A stretch of 58,036 nt of DNA from Rothia sp. (in: high G+C Gram-positive bacteria) (GCF_030540545.1 NZ_JAUNVZ010000009.1:1-58036); one strand, 5' to 3'. Shown: positions 1-8,338, counted from the first letter of the stretch. Made by a program: numbers and translations. Notes: generated by a model not told the origin, from the sequence alone.

Positions 1-60
1 CGGGTTGCCGGCCACAGCCTAGCCGGATAGCCGACCGCAGCCTTGCCGGATTGGGAGGAG
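1..60. repeat. Degenerate GCC(A/G)CAGCC-type repeats at window edge
   Basis: Two related units, at 11-28 and 33-52, share the core CAGCC(T)(A/T)GCCGGAT. The second unit recurs in inverted orientation at 57982-58001 with 2 mismatches in 20 bases. No coding frame was recognised here. It may be a dispersed intergenic repeat family, which is inference from only three copies. Confidence 0.4.
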
Positions 61-69
61 ATAAAGATA

Positions 70-106
70 GGGTGTGTCTGATAGATAAGAACTATCAAAC
101 ACACCC
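70..106 (-). terminator. Hairpin downstream of murB
   Basis: A 15-bp inverted repeat with one mismatch (GGGTGTGT(C/T)TGATAG) and a 7-base loop lies 25 bases past the murB stop. There is no strong T-tract on the minus side, so efficiency is uncertain. Confidence 0.6.
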
Positions 107-130
107 CAGTCTTTTATTCAGTACTTAGGA

Positions 131-1231
131 TTAGATCCTAGCGTTGACGACTACCGGTTCGGGTTCGAGCTCAATACCGAAGGCGTCCTTCACTCCCGCT
201 CGTACGGCGCGCGCAATGGCGAAGATATCTTCTGCGCTGGCCCCTGAGCGGTTGGTAATGGCAAGAGTGTGCTTGGTGGACAGGGACGCGCGTCCGCCCG
301 CAATCTGAACAGATTCACCCTCAAGCCCGAAGCCCTTGTCAAAGCCTGCGTGCTGGATCAGCCATGCTGCTGAGAGCTTGACGTGCTCGGGGTCTTCTTC
401 ACCGCGCCCAAAGAGCCCACCGGGCTTGGTCACGGGGAATCGGGGTGCATCCTCAGGTAGTTTATCCAGCGCGCTGAGCGGCACGATGGGGTTGGTGAAG
501 AAGGAACCGGTGGAGTAGGTGTCGCGGTCTTCGGGGTTGAGCACCATGCCCTTGGAGGCGCGCAACTCGAGGACTTTTTCTCGCACGAGTGCGGAGTCTA
601 CACGGTCGCCGGGTTCTACGCCGAGCTGGCGTGCGAGTTCTGCGTAGCGGATGGGGGAGGAGAGTTCACCGAGTTCGAATTGGAAGTCGACGGTAAGCAC
701 CACGTAGCGGGGGGAGCCGTTGGTCATGGTGCGCTTGAGGATGGAGTCGCGGTAGCCGAATTTCAGGTCGGCGTTGGCGAAGGTTTTTTGGCGTCCGGTT
801 TCGCGGTCGTAGGTGCGTACGGAGGCGATGAATTCTTTGACTTCCACGCCATAGGCGCCGACGTTTTGTACGGGGGTGGCGCCAACGGTGCCGGGGATTC
901 CGGAGAGTGCTGCCGGACCTACCCAGGAGTTTTCAATGCTGGTTTGTACGAATTCATCCCAGTTGGTGCCTGCTTGCACGCGCACGTTGGCGCCGCCGCA
1001 GCTGGGGATGGGTAGTGCGTCTACGCCGTTACTGGCAATGTGCAGCACGATGCCGTCGAATCCTTGATCGGAGACGAGCATATTGGAGCCGCCGCCGATG
1101 ACCAGTAGCGGGGTGCCGGTGCTGTCGGCGCGCTGGATGGTTTCGATGATGTCGGCTTCGCTGGTTGCGCGTACGTAGTCGGTGGCGGGGCCGCCGACCT
1201 GGGCGGTGGTAAGTTCGCTGAGCATTGTCAT
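131..1231 (-). CDS. murB: UDP-N-acetylenolpyruvoylglucosamine reductase MurB
   Basis: A cytoplasmic FAD/NADPH enzyme that reduces UDP-GlcNAc-enolpyruvate to UDP-MurNAc in peptidoglycan synthesis. The FAD-binding part carries GGGSNMLVSDQGF near residue 45 and GIPGTVGATPVQNVGAYG near 115. FGYRDSIL follows, and STGSFFTNP near 245 holds the serine that acts as proton donor in the family. Length (366 aa) fits the family. The first ATG of the open frame (1243) lies inside a hairpin arm, so I chose the ATG at 1231. It sits 7 bases after a TATGCT box with no Shine-Dalgarno, which suggests a leaderless mRNA. ATG 1225 is also possible. It lies downstream of two MaoC dehydratase genes in the same orientation, an arrangement I recall from other actinobacteria. 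Confidence 0.95.
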   Translation of the reverse strand: MTMLSELTTAQVGGPATDYVRATSEADIIETIQRADSTGTPLLVIGGGSNMLVSDQGFDGIVLHIASNGVDALPIPSCGGANVRVQAGTNWDEFVQTSIENSWVGPAALSGIPGTVGATPVQNVGAYGVEVKEFIASVRTYDRETGRQKTFANADLKFGYRDSILKRTMTNGSPRYVVLTVDFQFELGELSSPIRYAELARQLGVEPGDRVDSALVREKVLELRASKGMVLNPEDRDTYSTGSFFTNPIVPLSALDKLPEDAPRFPVTKPGGLFGRGEEDPEHVKLSAAWLIQHAGFDKGFGLEGESVQIAGGRASLSTKHTLAITNRSGASAEDIFAIARAVRAGVKDAFGIELEPEPVVVNARI

Positions 1232-1238
1232 GTATATA

Positions 1239-1244
1239 AGCATA
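1239..1244 (-). promoter_or_regulatory. Candidate -10 box of leaderless murB
   Basis: TATGCT on the minus strand ends 7 bases before the murB ATG at 1231. The box overlaps the distal arm of the dehydratase terminator hairpin. Confidence 0.4.
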
Positions 1245-1279
1245 CCGCCGATGGCGGCCTGAGCCTATCGGCGGTATGC
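1240..1279 (-). terminator. Hairpin downstream of MaoC pair
   Basis: A perfect 13-bp stem (GCATACCGCCGAT) with a 14-base loop, 40 bases past the dehydratase stop. The minus-strand exit is A/T-rich. It separates the dehydratase genes from murB. Confidence 0.65.
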
Positions 1280-1318
1280 TTTGCGCGCAGTTGCTGGGAG
1301 CTCTATACCCGGTAAGGC

Positions 1319-1777
1319 TTAGAACTGTACGAGCACCTGGGTTTTGAGCAGTACTTTTTGCTCTGCACCGTTTTCGTCGGCTGCACTGACGGTCAGGTCC
1401 ACGCGTGCGGTGCGTGCTTCTTCGTCTAGGGCTCCGATTTTACCGCTGATATTCAGGGCGTTGGTGCTTTCGTTGGGGTTGTTGCCATCGGGCGCGTCGG
1501 CTACAGGCACGGGCTTAGTGAAGCGGGTCTGGTAGTCGATAATGGCGCCTGCGTCGCCTACCCAGTCGGTGGCGAGCTGCACTGCGGCGCCCATGGTGAG
1601 CATGCCGTGTGCGATGACACCGGGCAGTTCTACTGAGCGTGCGAAGCGTTCGTTCCAGTGGATGGGGTTGAAGTCGCCGGATGCGCCCGCGTAGCGTACA
1701 AGGTCTGCGCGGGAGAGTTCAATGCGGCGCTCTCCGATGGTGTCACCTTTGGTGAGGTTTTCGAATACGGGCTTCAT
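1319..1777 (-). CDS. MaoC-like (R)-specific dehydratase, HadB-type subunit
   Basis: A hot-dog-fold hydratase/dehydratase of 152 aa. The hydratase-2 motif ASGDFNPIHWNERFA, followed by PGVIAHGMLTMG, supplies the Asp/His catalytic pair (about residues 35-40). Its start codon shares one base with the stop of the upstream dehydratase gene (TAATG), so the two are translationally coupled and probably form a HadA/HadB-like heterodimer. In mycobacteria such pairs dehydrate 3-hydroxyacyl-ACP in FAS-II. In a Micrococcaceae without mycolates the exact acyl substrate is unknown. Confidence 0.85.
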   Translation of the reverse strand: MKPVFENLTKGDTIGERRIELSRADLVRYAGASGDFNPIHWNERFARSVELPGVIAHGMLTMGAAVQLATDWVGDAGAIIDYQTRFTKPVPVADAPDGNNPNESTNALNISGKIGALDEEARTARVDLTVSAADENGAEQKVLLKTQVLVQF

Positions 1778-2232
1778 TAGTTCTCGTCTCCTTCGGCGCG
1801 TACGAGCAGGGAAGAGATGCAGGTGGTTACGGGGTTACCGTCCAGGTCGGTGATTTCTTCGCGGGTGGTGAGCATGGCGCCTGCACCCATAACGCGCACA
1901 TTGTCTACGTGTACGGTGGTTTGCAGTTCGTCGCCGGCTACGATGGGGCGGTGGTGGGTGAAGCGCTGGTCTGCATGGACTACGCGGGAGAAGTCAATGC
2001 CTGCACTGTCGTCGCTAATCAGGGCTGCGTCTGCTGCCTGGGCGAGGATAATGGCGAAGGTGGGCGGTGCGATAATATCGCTGTAGCCGGCTGCTTGTGC
2101 TGCGTCTACGTCGTGGTGGAGGGGGTTGGTGGCGAAGACGGCGCGTGCGAATTCACGGATTTTTTCGCGGCCGACGGTGTAGGTGCCCTGGGGAGGGTAG
2201 ACTCGACCGATGATTTCGGGGTTAATACTCAT
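1777..2232 (-). CDS. MaoC/FAS1-like dehydratase, HadA-type subunit
   Basis: A 151-aa hot-dog-fold protein of the N-terminal MaoC (FAS1-like dehydratase) type. It starts MSINPEIIGRVYPPQG and carries VGREKIREFARAVFATNPLHHD and IIAPPTFA, typical of HadA-like subunits, but lacks the D-x4-H hydratase motif of its partner. This fits a structural, substrate-binding subunit pairing with the catalytic one encoded next. The start is 7 bases after a TAGACT box without a Shine-Dalgarno, so the message may be leaderless. Function beyond acyl-thioester dehydration is inference. Confidence 0.82.
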   Translation of the reverse strand: MSINPEIIGRVYPPQGTYTVGREKIREFARAVFATNPLHHDVDAAQAAGYSDIIAPPTFAIILAQAADAALISDDSAGIDFSRVVHADQRFTHHRPIVAGDELQTTVHVDNVRVMGAGAMLTTREEITDLDGNPVTTCISSLLVRAEGDEN

Positions 2233-2239
2233 ACTTTCT

Positions 2240-2245
2240 AGTCTA
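2240..2245 (-). promoter_or_regulatory. Candidate -10 box of leaderless hadA-like gene
   Basis: TAGACT on the minus strand, 7 bases before the ATG at 2232, with no ribosome binding site between. Confidence 0.45.
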
Positions 2246-2346
2246 CTCTTTTTACTCGCGTGTTTCTGATATGTGTTCAGTTTTGGTGCCGCTGGGCAGT
2301 GTGCGATCAGCTCGAAGCGCGCAGGGTAGTTGCGCTACGGGGTTAA

Positions 2347-2393
2347 AGCTCAAACGCAGTATTCTCGACTCTCAAGAATACTGCGTTTGAGCT
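2347..2393 (-). terminator. Long perfect hairpin after phosphatase gene
   Basis: A 19-bp perfect stem with a 9-base loop, 27 bases past the phosphatase stop. The minus-side exit is TTAACC, without a long T-run. It probably ends the phosphatase transcript. Confidence 0.6.
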
Positions 2394-2419
2394 ATGGGCT
2401 TATCAGAGCGGGAAAGGAC

Positions 2420-3133
2420 CTAACTCTGTGCTTTGGCGAGCCAGGGCAGGAAGGCACGTAGCGCCTCCTCAATTTCCCCGGCTGCCTTCTGACAGGCTTC
2501 GTCTCCCTGGCGGAAGGGATCGGAGATATTATCTTCGGGCAGGGGCGCCTCGGTATCAGAGTAGATAGTCGAGAGAGGCTCTGCGCGCTTGCCGCTGCTT
2601 TCTGCCAGGCGCGCTACTTGCTTGAGCAGGTGCACTTTGGCGTGGTACTGGGGCCATTCGCGCATAATCCATTCTGCGTGGTCTTTATCGGCGACCAGCA
2701 GCAGGGTTGCATTCTCAATCATTTCTTCGGTCAGCTGCTGGGCGCGGTAGCCGTGAGTATCGTAGCCTTTGGCTTCCCAGACTTTGGCGATGCGGTGGTA
2801 CATGGGCAGCCCGACGAGCGCGGAGGTGCCTGCGCTTTTGAATTCCCAGTTATCCAGTCCGTATTCTTCGCTCAAGGCGTTGGCTAGCATTTGGGAGGAG
2901 GTGCTGCGCGCGATATTGCCGGTGCATACGAAGTAGGCTTCGTACTTGCCGTTGGCGTTGACGGGGTATTTGCGGGCGACGTTTGGGGAGAAGGAGAAGG
3001 TTTTGGGTGCACTGTCCTGATTATGTGCAGGGTTCTGGGAGTTCTCTTCCGCTTCGTTCCAGGGTGCTTCGGGTGCACTCTGGCTATCGGTGGAGTATTT
3101 TTCTCGAATGGATTTAATATTGAATATTCCCAC
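2420..3133 (-). CDS. Low-molecular-weight protein tyrosine phosphatase family protein
   Basis: The protein is 237 aa. The LMW-PTP domain starts near residue 65 with YFVCTGNIARSTSSQM, which matches the P-loop C-x5-R-S of the family. The second half of the loop is less canonical (Ala where Cys is usual). The general-acid DP is seen late in the domain as NISDPFRQG. About 65 residues upstream of the domain are polar and look disordered, an extension not usual in the family. Start is GTG at 3133 with a GGGAG ribosome binding site. Such enzymes act in actinobacteria on tyrosine-phosphorylated proteins or as arsenate reductase-like proteins. The missing second Cys pair gives no support for arsenate reduction. 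Confidence 0.85.
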   Translation of the reverse strand: MGIFNIKSIREKYSTDSQSAPEAPWNEAEENSQNPAHNQDSAPKTFSFSPNVARKYPVNANGKYEAYFVCTGNIARSTSSQMLANALSEEYGLDNWEFKSAGTSALVGLPMYHRIAKVWEAKGYDTHGYRAQQLTEEMIENATLLLVADKDHAEWIMREWPQYHAKVHLLKQVARLAESSGKRAEPLSTIYSDTEAPLPEDNISDPFRQGDEACQKAAGEIEEALRAFLPWLAKAQS

Positions 3134-3401
3134 GGTCTTCTCCCTATCTATTCGCTCTGTTGTTATCGGTGCTGAAGGTGAGTGCGACTCGGTATGATCT
3201 GCATGCGACTATTTGACACTTCAAGTATTCGAGCCTTTTCTAGTGTAGTGCCTGAGCTTATGTTTTAGCTGCGTATTGGTCAGTGCACCGGGTATTTTTA
3301 CAGAGATATAGACCACTATAGTGCCCGATCCCGGGAACTACTCCCCTGCGTGATATCCATATATGTCAACGTTCATCAGACTGAAATATTTCAGGATACA
3401 G
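3134..3401. other. Intergenic region without recognised gene
   Basis: It holds the upstream region of the phosphatase gene and the tail of the tRNA transcript. I see no conserved RNA or coding frame. Confidence 0.5.
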
Positions 3402-3430
3402 AAAAAGCCTGTCTCGCGTGAGACAGGCTT
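3402..3430 (-). terminator. Rho-independent terminator of tRNA cluster
   Basis: An 11-bp perfect stem AAGCCTGTCTC / GAGACAGGCTT with a 4-base loop, followed on the minus strand by TTTTTC. Confidence 0.9.
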
Positions 3431-3436
3431 TGAATG

Positions 3437-3508
3437 AGCCCCGACCGGGAATCGATCCCGGGACCTCCATCTTACCAAGATGGCGCTCTACCACTGAGCT
3501 ATCGGGGC
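3437..3508 (-). tRNA. tRNA-Thr (GGT)
   Basis: A full cloverleaf: 7-bp acceptor stem GCCCCGA/TCGGGGC, D-arm AGCTCAGTGGTAGAGC, anticodon loop TTGGTAA (anticodon GGT), and T-arm with GGGATTCG-type loop. CCA is not encoded. It is identical to the copy at 3616-3687. Confidence 0.95.
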
Positions 3509-3509
3509 G

Positions 3510-3583
3510 TAGCGGTGGACGGGCTCGATCCGTCGACCTCACGATTATGAGTCGTGCGCTCTAACCAGCTGAGCTACACCGCC
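3510..3583 (-). tRNA. tRNA-Met (CAT)
   Basis: A cloverleaf with 5' GGCGGTGTAGCTCAGC and anticodon loop CTCATAA (anticodon CAT). The presence of an ordinary 1-72 pair (G-U) favours elongator Met over initiator. A CAT tRNA-Ile2 cannot be excluded without identity analysis. It lies one base from the Thr tRNA. Confidence 0.93.
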
Positions 3584-3615
3584 ATACATTTCTTGAGACT
3601 CTCAAGTAATGTAAG

Positions 3616-3687
3616 AGCCCCGACCGGGAATCGATCCCGGGACCTCCATCTTACCAAGATGGCGCTCTACCACTGAGCTATCGGGGC
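3616..3687 (-). tRNA. tRNA-Thr (GGT), second identical copy
   Basis: Same 72-base sequence as 3437-3508, with anticodon GGT. The Thr-Met-Thr order on the minus strand suggests one transcript ending at 3402-3430. Confidence 0.95.
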
Positions 3688-3827
3688 AACAGGTAATACT
3701 ATACCGGAGTTTCTGAGTGCTACACAAGTCGAAAGAGTATATTCTGCATCACATTCATGTTTTTAATCTGCTCCGGGCAGCTTCCCTGTCCCTCCCCCTC
3801 AGTCCCCACCCTGCTGCCAATACAGCG

Positions 3828-3870
3828 ATAGCCCGTCTCCACCCCTTCACCAGGGATAGAGACGGGCTAT
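3828..3870 (-). terminator. Terminator of RNA helicase gene
   Basis: A 12-bp perfect stem ATAGCCCGTCTC / GAGACGGGCTAT with a 19-base loop, 41 bases past the helicase stop. Confidence 0.7.
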
Positions 3871-3911
3871 AGGGACGTACGAGCCTAGAGAGAATCTAGA
3901 GCACCTAACGT

Positions 3912-6023
3912 TTAGTAGTTCTTCTTCTTGAAGCCGGAACGACCGCCGCGCTCAGAACGAGAACCAAAATCACGGTCACGCTTGAAACCATCGCGGCCAC
4001 CGCGCTCAGAACGAGAACCGAAGTCGCGGTCACGCCCACCGCGGCCGCCGAAGTCACGATCACGCTTGAAACCGCCATCACGACCGCCACGTTCACCGCG
4101 CTCGGAACGACCGCCAAAATCACGGTCACGGCCACCGCGACCACCAAAGTCACGATCACGCTTGAAACCGCCATCACGGTCACCGCGGAAACCACCGCGG
4201 CCGCCGCCCTTGGGGCCGTTATCCTTGCGGATATTAATGAACTCACCGGCAACCTTGGTATCGCGCAGACGATCGAAGAAGTCGCGCGGCAGGTCCTTGG
4301 GCAGACCCACAATGGTGAAGTGCTGACGGATATCGATCGAGCCGACATCCGAACCCTTAATGCCACCCTCGTTTGCCAGGGCGCCCACAATAGCGCCTGC
4401 GGTCACGCGGGAAGAACGGCCAACGTTCAGCTTGTAGTTGACCATGTTCTCGTCATTGTAGGAACGCTTTGCGCCGCGCTCACCCTTGCGGGGACGGTCG
4501 TCGCCCTCAGCGAAGGGCTTAGACTTGTGCGCAATATCGTCGGACTCATCCAGGAAGAAGGAGCGACCCTGCTGAGCAATAATTGCCAGCGCTGCCGCAA
4601 TATCCTCGGGGGTGGTGTCGTGCTCGTTCTCGTAGGCTTCAATAATGGAGCGGAAGAAGCTCAGATCCTCGGACTCAATGGTGTCGGTGATCTGCTGAGC
4701 GAAACGAGCCTTACGGTTCTCATTAACATCCTGCGCGGTGGGCATGTGCATGGGCTCCACCTTCTGGCGGGTAGCCTTCTCAATCTGGCGCAGCATGTAC
4801 TTCTCACGCGGGGTGACGAACAGGATTGCCTCGCCGTCACGACCCGCACGACCGGTGCGGCCGATACGGTGCACATAGGACTCGGTGTCGTGAGGAATAT
4901 CGAAGTTGACCACCAGGGAGATACGCTCAACGTCCAGACCGCGGGCTGCAACGTCGGTTGCCACCAGAATATCGATGCGGCCATCGCGCAGGGCGTCCAC
5001 GGTGCGTTCGCGCAGCTGCTGGGGAATATCACCGTTAATAGCTGCGGCTGCGAAACCGCGTGCCTTGAGCTTATCGGCGACCTCTTCGGTTTCCTTCTTG
5101 GTGCGCACGAAGACAATAATGCCGTCGTACTCTTCCACCTCGAGCACGCGGGTCATGGCATCCAGCTTGTGGGAGTGCATAACCTGCATATAACGCTGGC
5201 GGATATTGGCGTTGGTGGCAACCTTAGCCTTAATGCGAACCTCTGCGGGGTTCTTCAGGTAGTTATCGGCAATAGCGCGAATACCCTTGGGCATGGTTGC
5301 GGAGAAGAGAGCAACCTGCTTGTCTTCGGGGGTCTGAGCCAGGATCTTTTCGACCTCTTCGGCGAAGCCCATGCGCAGCATTTCGTCAGCTTCATCCAGC
5401 ACCACGTACTGCAGGTTGGACAAATCCAGGGAGCCGCGTTCCAGGTGGTCGATCACACGACCGGGGGTGCCTACGACAACCTGCGCACCACGGCGCAGAC
5501 CCGCCAGCTGCGGGCCGTAGGGGGAGCCACCGTATACGGGCAGCACGGTGAAGTCATCCATTGCGGTTGCGTAGGAGGAGAATGCCTCGGCAACCTGCAG
5601 AGCCAGCTCGCGGGTCGGTGCCAGAACCAGCACCTGGGTGTCGCGGCTGGGGCCGTAAATATCGCTCAGCTCAGCCATGCGAGACAGAGCCGGCAGTGCG
5701 AATGCTGCGGTCTTACCGGTACCGGTCTGTGCCATACCCAGCACATCGCGGCCTTCCAGCAGCAGCGGAATGGTCTGTTCCTGAATGGGCGAGGGCTTCT
5801 CGTAGCCAACCTCTTCCAAGGCTGCCAGCACACGTGCATCCAGGCCCAGATCGGTGAACTTTACGCCTTCTTCTTCAGCTGCTTCTGCCTGGGTGTTAGC
5901 CTCGGTGGTCTGAGCCTGCTGTGCGCTCTCCAGGGTTTCTTCAGCGGTAGTCTCAGCCTGAGTTTCTACCTCTACAGTGTTTTCTGCGTCTACGGTTTCT
6001 ACCGGTGCAGTATTTTCAGTCAT
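3912..6023 (-). CDS. deaD: DEAD-box ATP-dependent RNA helicase (CsdA/DeaD type)
   Basis: The protein is 703 aa. An acidic disordered N-terminus (about 1-53) precedes the Q motif (FTDLGL...PSPIQEQTIP) and Walker A AQTGTGKT (98-105). Then come DEAD (LDEADEML), SAT (FSATMP), ATDVAARGLDV and HRIGRTGRAGR. After the two RecA domains comes a DbpA/CsdA-like RNA-binding domain (about 520-605, YKLNVGRSSRVTAGAIVGAL). The last ~95 residues are Gly/Arg/Asp repeats (GGFKRDRDFGGRGGRD). The family remodels structured RNA in ribosome assembly, cold adaptation and mRNA decay. A purine-rich ribosome binding site (GAGGAAAA) precedes the ATG. The long upstream region fits the cold-regulated leaders of this family. 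Confidence 0.95.
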   Translation of the reverse strand: MTENTAPVETVDAENTVEVETQAETTAEETLESAQQAQTTEANTQAEAAEEEGVKFTDLGLDARVLAALEEVGYEKPSPIQEQTIPLLLEGRDVLGMAQTGTGKTAAFALPALSRMAELSDIYGPSRDTQVLVLAPTRELALQVAEAFSSYATAMDDFTVLPVYGGSPYGPQLAGLRRGAQVVVGTPGRVIDHLERGSLDLSNLQYVVLDEADEMLRMGFAEEVEKILAQTPEDKQVALFSATMPKGIRAIADNYLKNPAEVRIKAKVATNANIRQRYMQVMHSHKLDAMTRVLEVEEYDGIIVFVRTKKETEEVADKLKARGFAAAAINGDIPQQLRERTVDALRDGRIDILVATDVAARGLDVERISLVVNFDIPHDTESYVHRIGRTGRAGRDGEAILFVTPREKYMLRQIEKATRQKVEPMHMPTAQDVNENRKARFAQQITDTIESEDLSFFRSIIEAYENEHDTTPEDIAAALAIIAQQGRSFFLDESDDIAHKSKPFAEGDDRPRKGERGAKRSYNDENMVNYKLNVGRSSRVTAGAIVGALANEGGIKGSDVGSIDIRQHFTIVGLPKDLPRDFFDRLRDTKVAGEFINIRKDNGPKGGGRGGFRGDRDGGFKRDRDFGGRGGRDRDFGGRSERGERGGRDGGFKRDRDFGGRGGRDRDFGSRSERGGRDGFKRDRDFGSRSERGGRSGFKKKNY
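3928..4200 (-). repeat. Tandem repeats encoding RGG-like tail of helicase
   Basis: Imperfect in-frame repeats encode units such as FKRDRDFGGRGGRDRDFG and SERGGRDG. Repeat number is likely to vary between strains (inference). Confidence 0.75.
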
Positions 6024-6453
6024 TTTTCCTCGTTTCGGGGTGCCTCAGACACGTGAATTCGTGCCTGTGTGCGGGTTTTCCCCTTCTGACCCGTCCCACC
6101 CCACCGTTCTTTAGGCCTGTGCGAGCGCATTGGGCGCGCGTGGGCACAGCACCGCTGTCTGGTGTGTCTATCGGGGGTGGGTGTGCGGTCTTGAATTTCT
6201 CGCTACCACATATGGAGGTGGTGTTCGCGTACCGTCTGCATGCTAATGCTAGTCTTGACCCGCTGATGAGCGCGGGATATGGGGCGTAACTGAACGCCTG
6301 GAGAGCGACACTGTGAGTACGGCGCCCTATCTCAAAATTTTCTACTCAACCGATTCGACCGGCTGAAGGGCGCACAAGACCTATAATCGGGGGATTCCCG
6401 TCTCTATAAGTGTACCTTAAAAGCCTTCTGCCCTGCCGGTGAGCTTAAACATA
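6024..6453. other. Long leader/promoter region upstream of helicase
   Basis: About 430 bases without a convincing gene. On the minus strand two overlapping TAGCAT boxes lie near 6236-6246, which would give a leader of roughly 200 bases. I did not identify a known riboswitch or RNA family. Confidence 0.35.
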
Positions 6454-6493
6454 GAAGCCCGGTGAGCCGTTATGACAGGGTTCACCGGGCTTC
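6454..6493 (-). terminator. Terminator of DUF2079 gene
   Basis: A 12-bp perfect stem GAAGCCCGGTGA / TCACCGGGCTTC, 25 bases past the stop. Confidence 0.7.
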
Positions 6494-6517
6494 AAGAGTG
6501 CATTCTAGAGCGCGTAG

Positions 6518-8338
6518 CTAGTCAATTTTATGCACCACATCAATAGTGCCGAAGCTGCCCACCAGCTCATAGCTGTGCTGGTAGGTGTCCGCTGCGTACT
6601 GGGTAATATTCTTCGGCGGGTTGCCGCCCCAGGTGCCCGAGGCGCGGTCAATGACCACATACTCGGGTGCCGGTTCGCCCTTGTGGCCAATCCAGTACAC
6701 GGTGCGGCCCGGAATCAGCTGGGTCAGCAGGGACAGATCGCTGGCAACGCTCACATTGCTGGGCACAGCCTCCAGAGCCTGCTGCTTATAGCGCTCGGTG
6801 AGGCTGACCTGGGTGGTGGTAAAGCTGCTCTTGGATAGGGACGCCAGGGGCTGATCGGAGTTAGCGCCCATCAGAGGAGCCACCGCAATGATCAGCGCAA
6901 TGACAGGCACAGTCCATACGGGGATAGAGTGCAGCGCGTCCTTGATGGTACGACCGGCACGAAGAAGCGGGTTAGAGGCTTCGCTCTTGTCGCTATCTGC
7001 TTCCGTTTCGAGCTTCTCAGTCTCGCTAGAAACAGCCGGCACGCTACCGTAGCGGAAGCTCAGCAGAGCATCCAGCAGAGCCATAAAGAGCATGGGCATG
7101 AGCACCAGAGAGTAGTGCCAGGTGCTCACCCAATAGGACTCCATATTGGAGAGCAGTCGCCAAAGCAGGGTCGGCGCCAACACCAGAGCCAGGCAAGAGC
7201 GCAACCACAGGAAGACACCGGTCAGCAGCAAAAGCCACAGGGTCCAAGCCTTCACCTGAGGGCTAAAGAGAGCCAGGAAAGAGCCGAAGGGGTCGCCCAG
7301 CACGCGGGAAGTATCCACCTTATCGGCATAATCAAAAGTGCCATGAGTATTGAACATCGGCAGGATAACCGAAACCGAGAGCAGCGACCAGAGCACACCC
7401 CAGATCATCAGCAGTACAGCCTCGGCGGGGCCACGAGAATCAGCCCAAGAATTGTAGATAGAGCGCAGGCGCTCAGTCCAGCGCGGTGCCTTCGTCACGC
7501 GCGCTGCGGAGGGGAAAAGCATATCGAACGCATCGCGCAGCCAGCCGGTACGAATCAAAGCAACCAGGCCAATAGCCGCCACGGTGATACCCATATCTTC
7601 TTTGACGAAGACCAGGGGGGATGCCCACCAGCAGGCGCGCACAATATAGCGAGTGCGCCAACTATCACTCACGCGTCCCGCCAGCATCAAATAGCCCAGG
7701 GATAGCGCCAAGAAGGGCAGGGCGAAAGCAACCTCGTGGAATTGAGCGGCAACCGCCTGCTGCACACCGTAGCTTAGCCCCAGACTTGCACCCAGCAGCA
7801 GACCGGTCAGGGTACCCGTCCAGCTCTTCTCAGCCTCACCGCCGGCACGCACGCGGGCTGCCGAGCCCAGCTCAATAGCTCGCTGAGCTACGCGTACCGT
7901 AATATACACGGCGGATGCCACCATAAAGTTCTGCGCCACCAGCAGGGTCATGGGCGAGGGGAAGATCGCGTACACCGGGCCAAGGAGCATCAAAATCGGG
8001 TGAAAATGATCGCCCCAGAGGTTAAAACCGGGACCCTTAACCGGCACAATAGGCATCTCAAAATGAGAGTAGGATTGCGCCATCTGGGTGAAAATCGCCA
8101 AATCCCAGGAGGGCGTAATCCAATGGCGCAATTGCAGCGCCGAATAGTAGTTGTACAGGGCAAAAATCGCCACCGATAGCACCAGGGCAGGCACAATCTG
8201 CATAAAAGACAGGGAGCTAAAGTGCGCACTCACATAGGCTCGAAGGGCACCCCACACACCCGGCTTTACCGAGGCATTTTTGGCGGATGCGGGGCGTTCC
8301 GGGCTCTTTCTCGTGCTACGGTCTAAGGCTGCTGCCAT
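6518..8338 (-). CDS. DUF2079 polytopic membrane protein
   Basis: The 606-aa integral membrane protein has about ten hydrophobic segments from residue 40 to 500 and an extracytoplasmic C-terminal domain. The DUF2079 signature is visible as SWDLAIFTQM near 80 and LWGDHFHPILMLLGPVY near 110. The WGDHF acidic/His cluster resembles the first-loop acidic motif of GT-C glycosyltransferases, to which this family is thought to be related. Substrate is unknown. The ribosome binding site GGGAGAG lies before the ATG. The gene is divergent from the AlkA-like gene and stands alone between terminators. Confidence 0.8.
   Translation of the reverse strand: MAAALDRSTRKSPERPASAKNASVKPGVWGALRAYVSAHFSSLSFMQIVPALVLSVAIFALYNYYSALQLRHWITPSWDLAIFTQMAQSYSHFEMPIVPVKGPGFNLWGDHFHPILMLLGPVYAIFPSPMTLLVAQNFMVASAVYITVRVAQRAIELGSAARVRAGGEAEKSWTGTLTGLLLGASLGLSYGVQQAVAAQFHEVAFALPFLALSLGYLMLAGRVSDSWRTRYIVRACWWASPLVFVKEDMGITVAAIGLVALIRTGWLRDAFDMLFPSAARVTKAPRWTERLRSIYNSWADSRGPAEAVLLMIWGVLWSLLSVSVILPMFNTHGTFDYADKVDTSRVLGDPFGSFLALFSPQVKAWTLWLLLLTGVFLWLRSCLALVLAPTLLWRLLSNMESYWVSTWHYSLVLMPMLFMALLDALLSFRYGSVPAVSSETEKLETEADSDKSEASNPLLRAGRTIKDALHSIPVWTVPVIALIIAVAPLMGANSDQPLASLSKSSFTTTQVSLTERYKQQALEAVPSNVSVASDLSLLTQLIPGRTVYWIGHKGEPAPEYVVIDRASGTWGGNPPKNITQYAADTYQHSYELVGSFGTIDVVHKID

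Noticed and set aside
2347-2393. 19-bp hairpin as a mobile-element inverted repeat
   Set aside because: Position directly after a gene and size similar to other hairpins here favour a terminator.
4320-6056. 578-codon open frame on the plus strand opposite the helicase gene
   Set aside because: The product is Leu/Val/Gly/His-rich with no family pattern; it mirrors the codon bias of the helicase gene and has no ribosome binding site.
6929-7705. 258-codon frame opposite the DUF2079 gene
   Set aside because: Gln/His-rich shadow of a membrane-protein gene.
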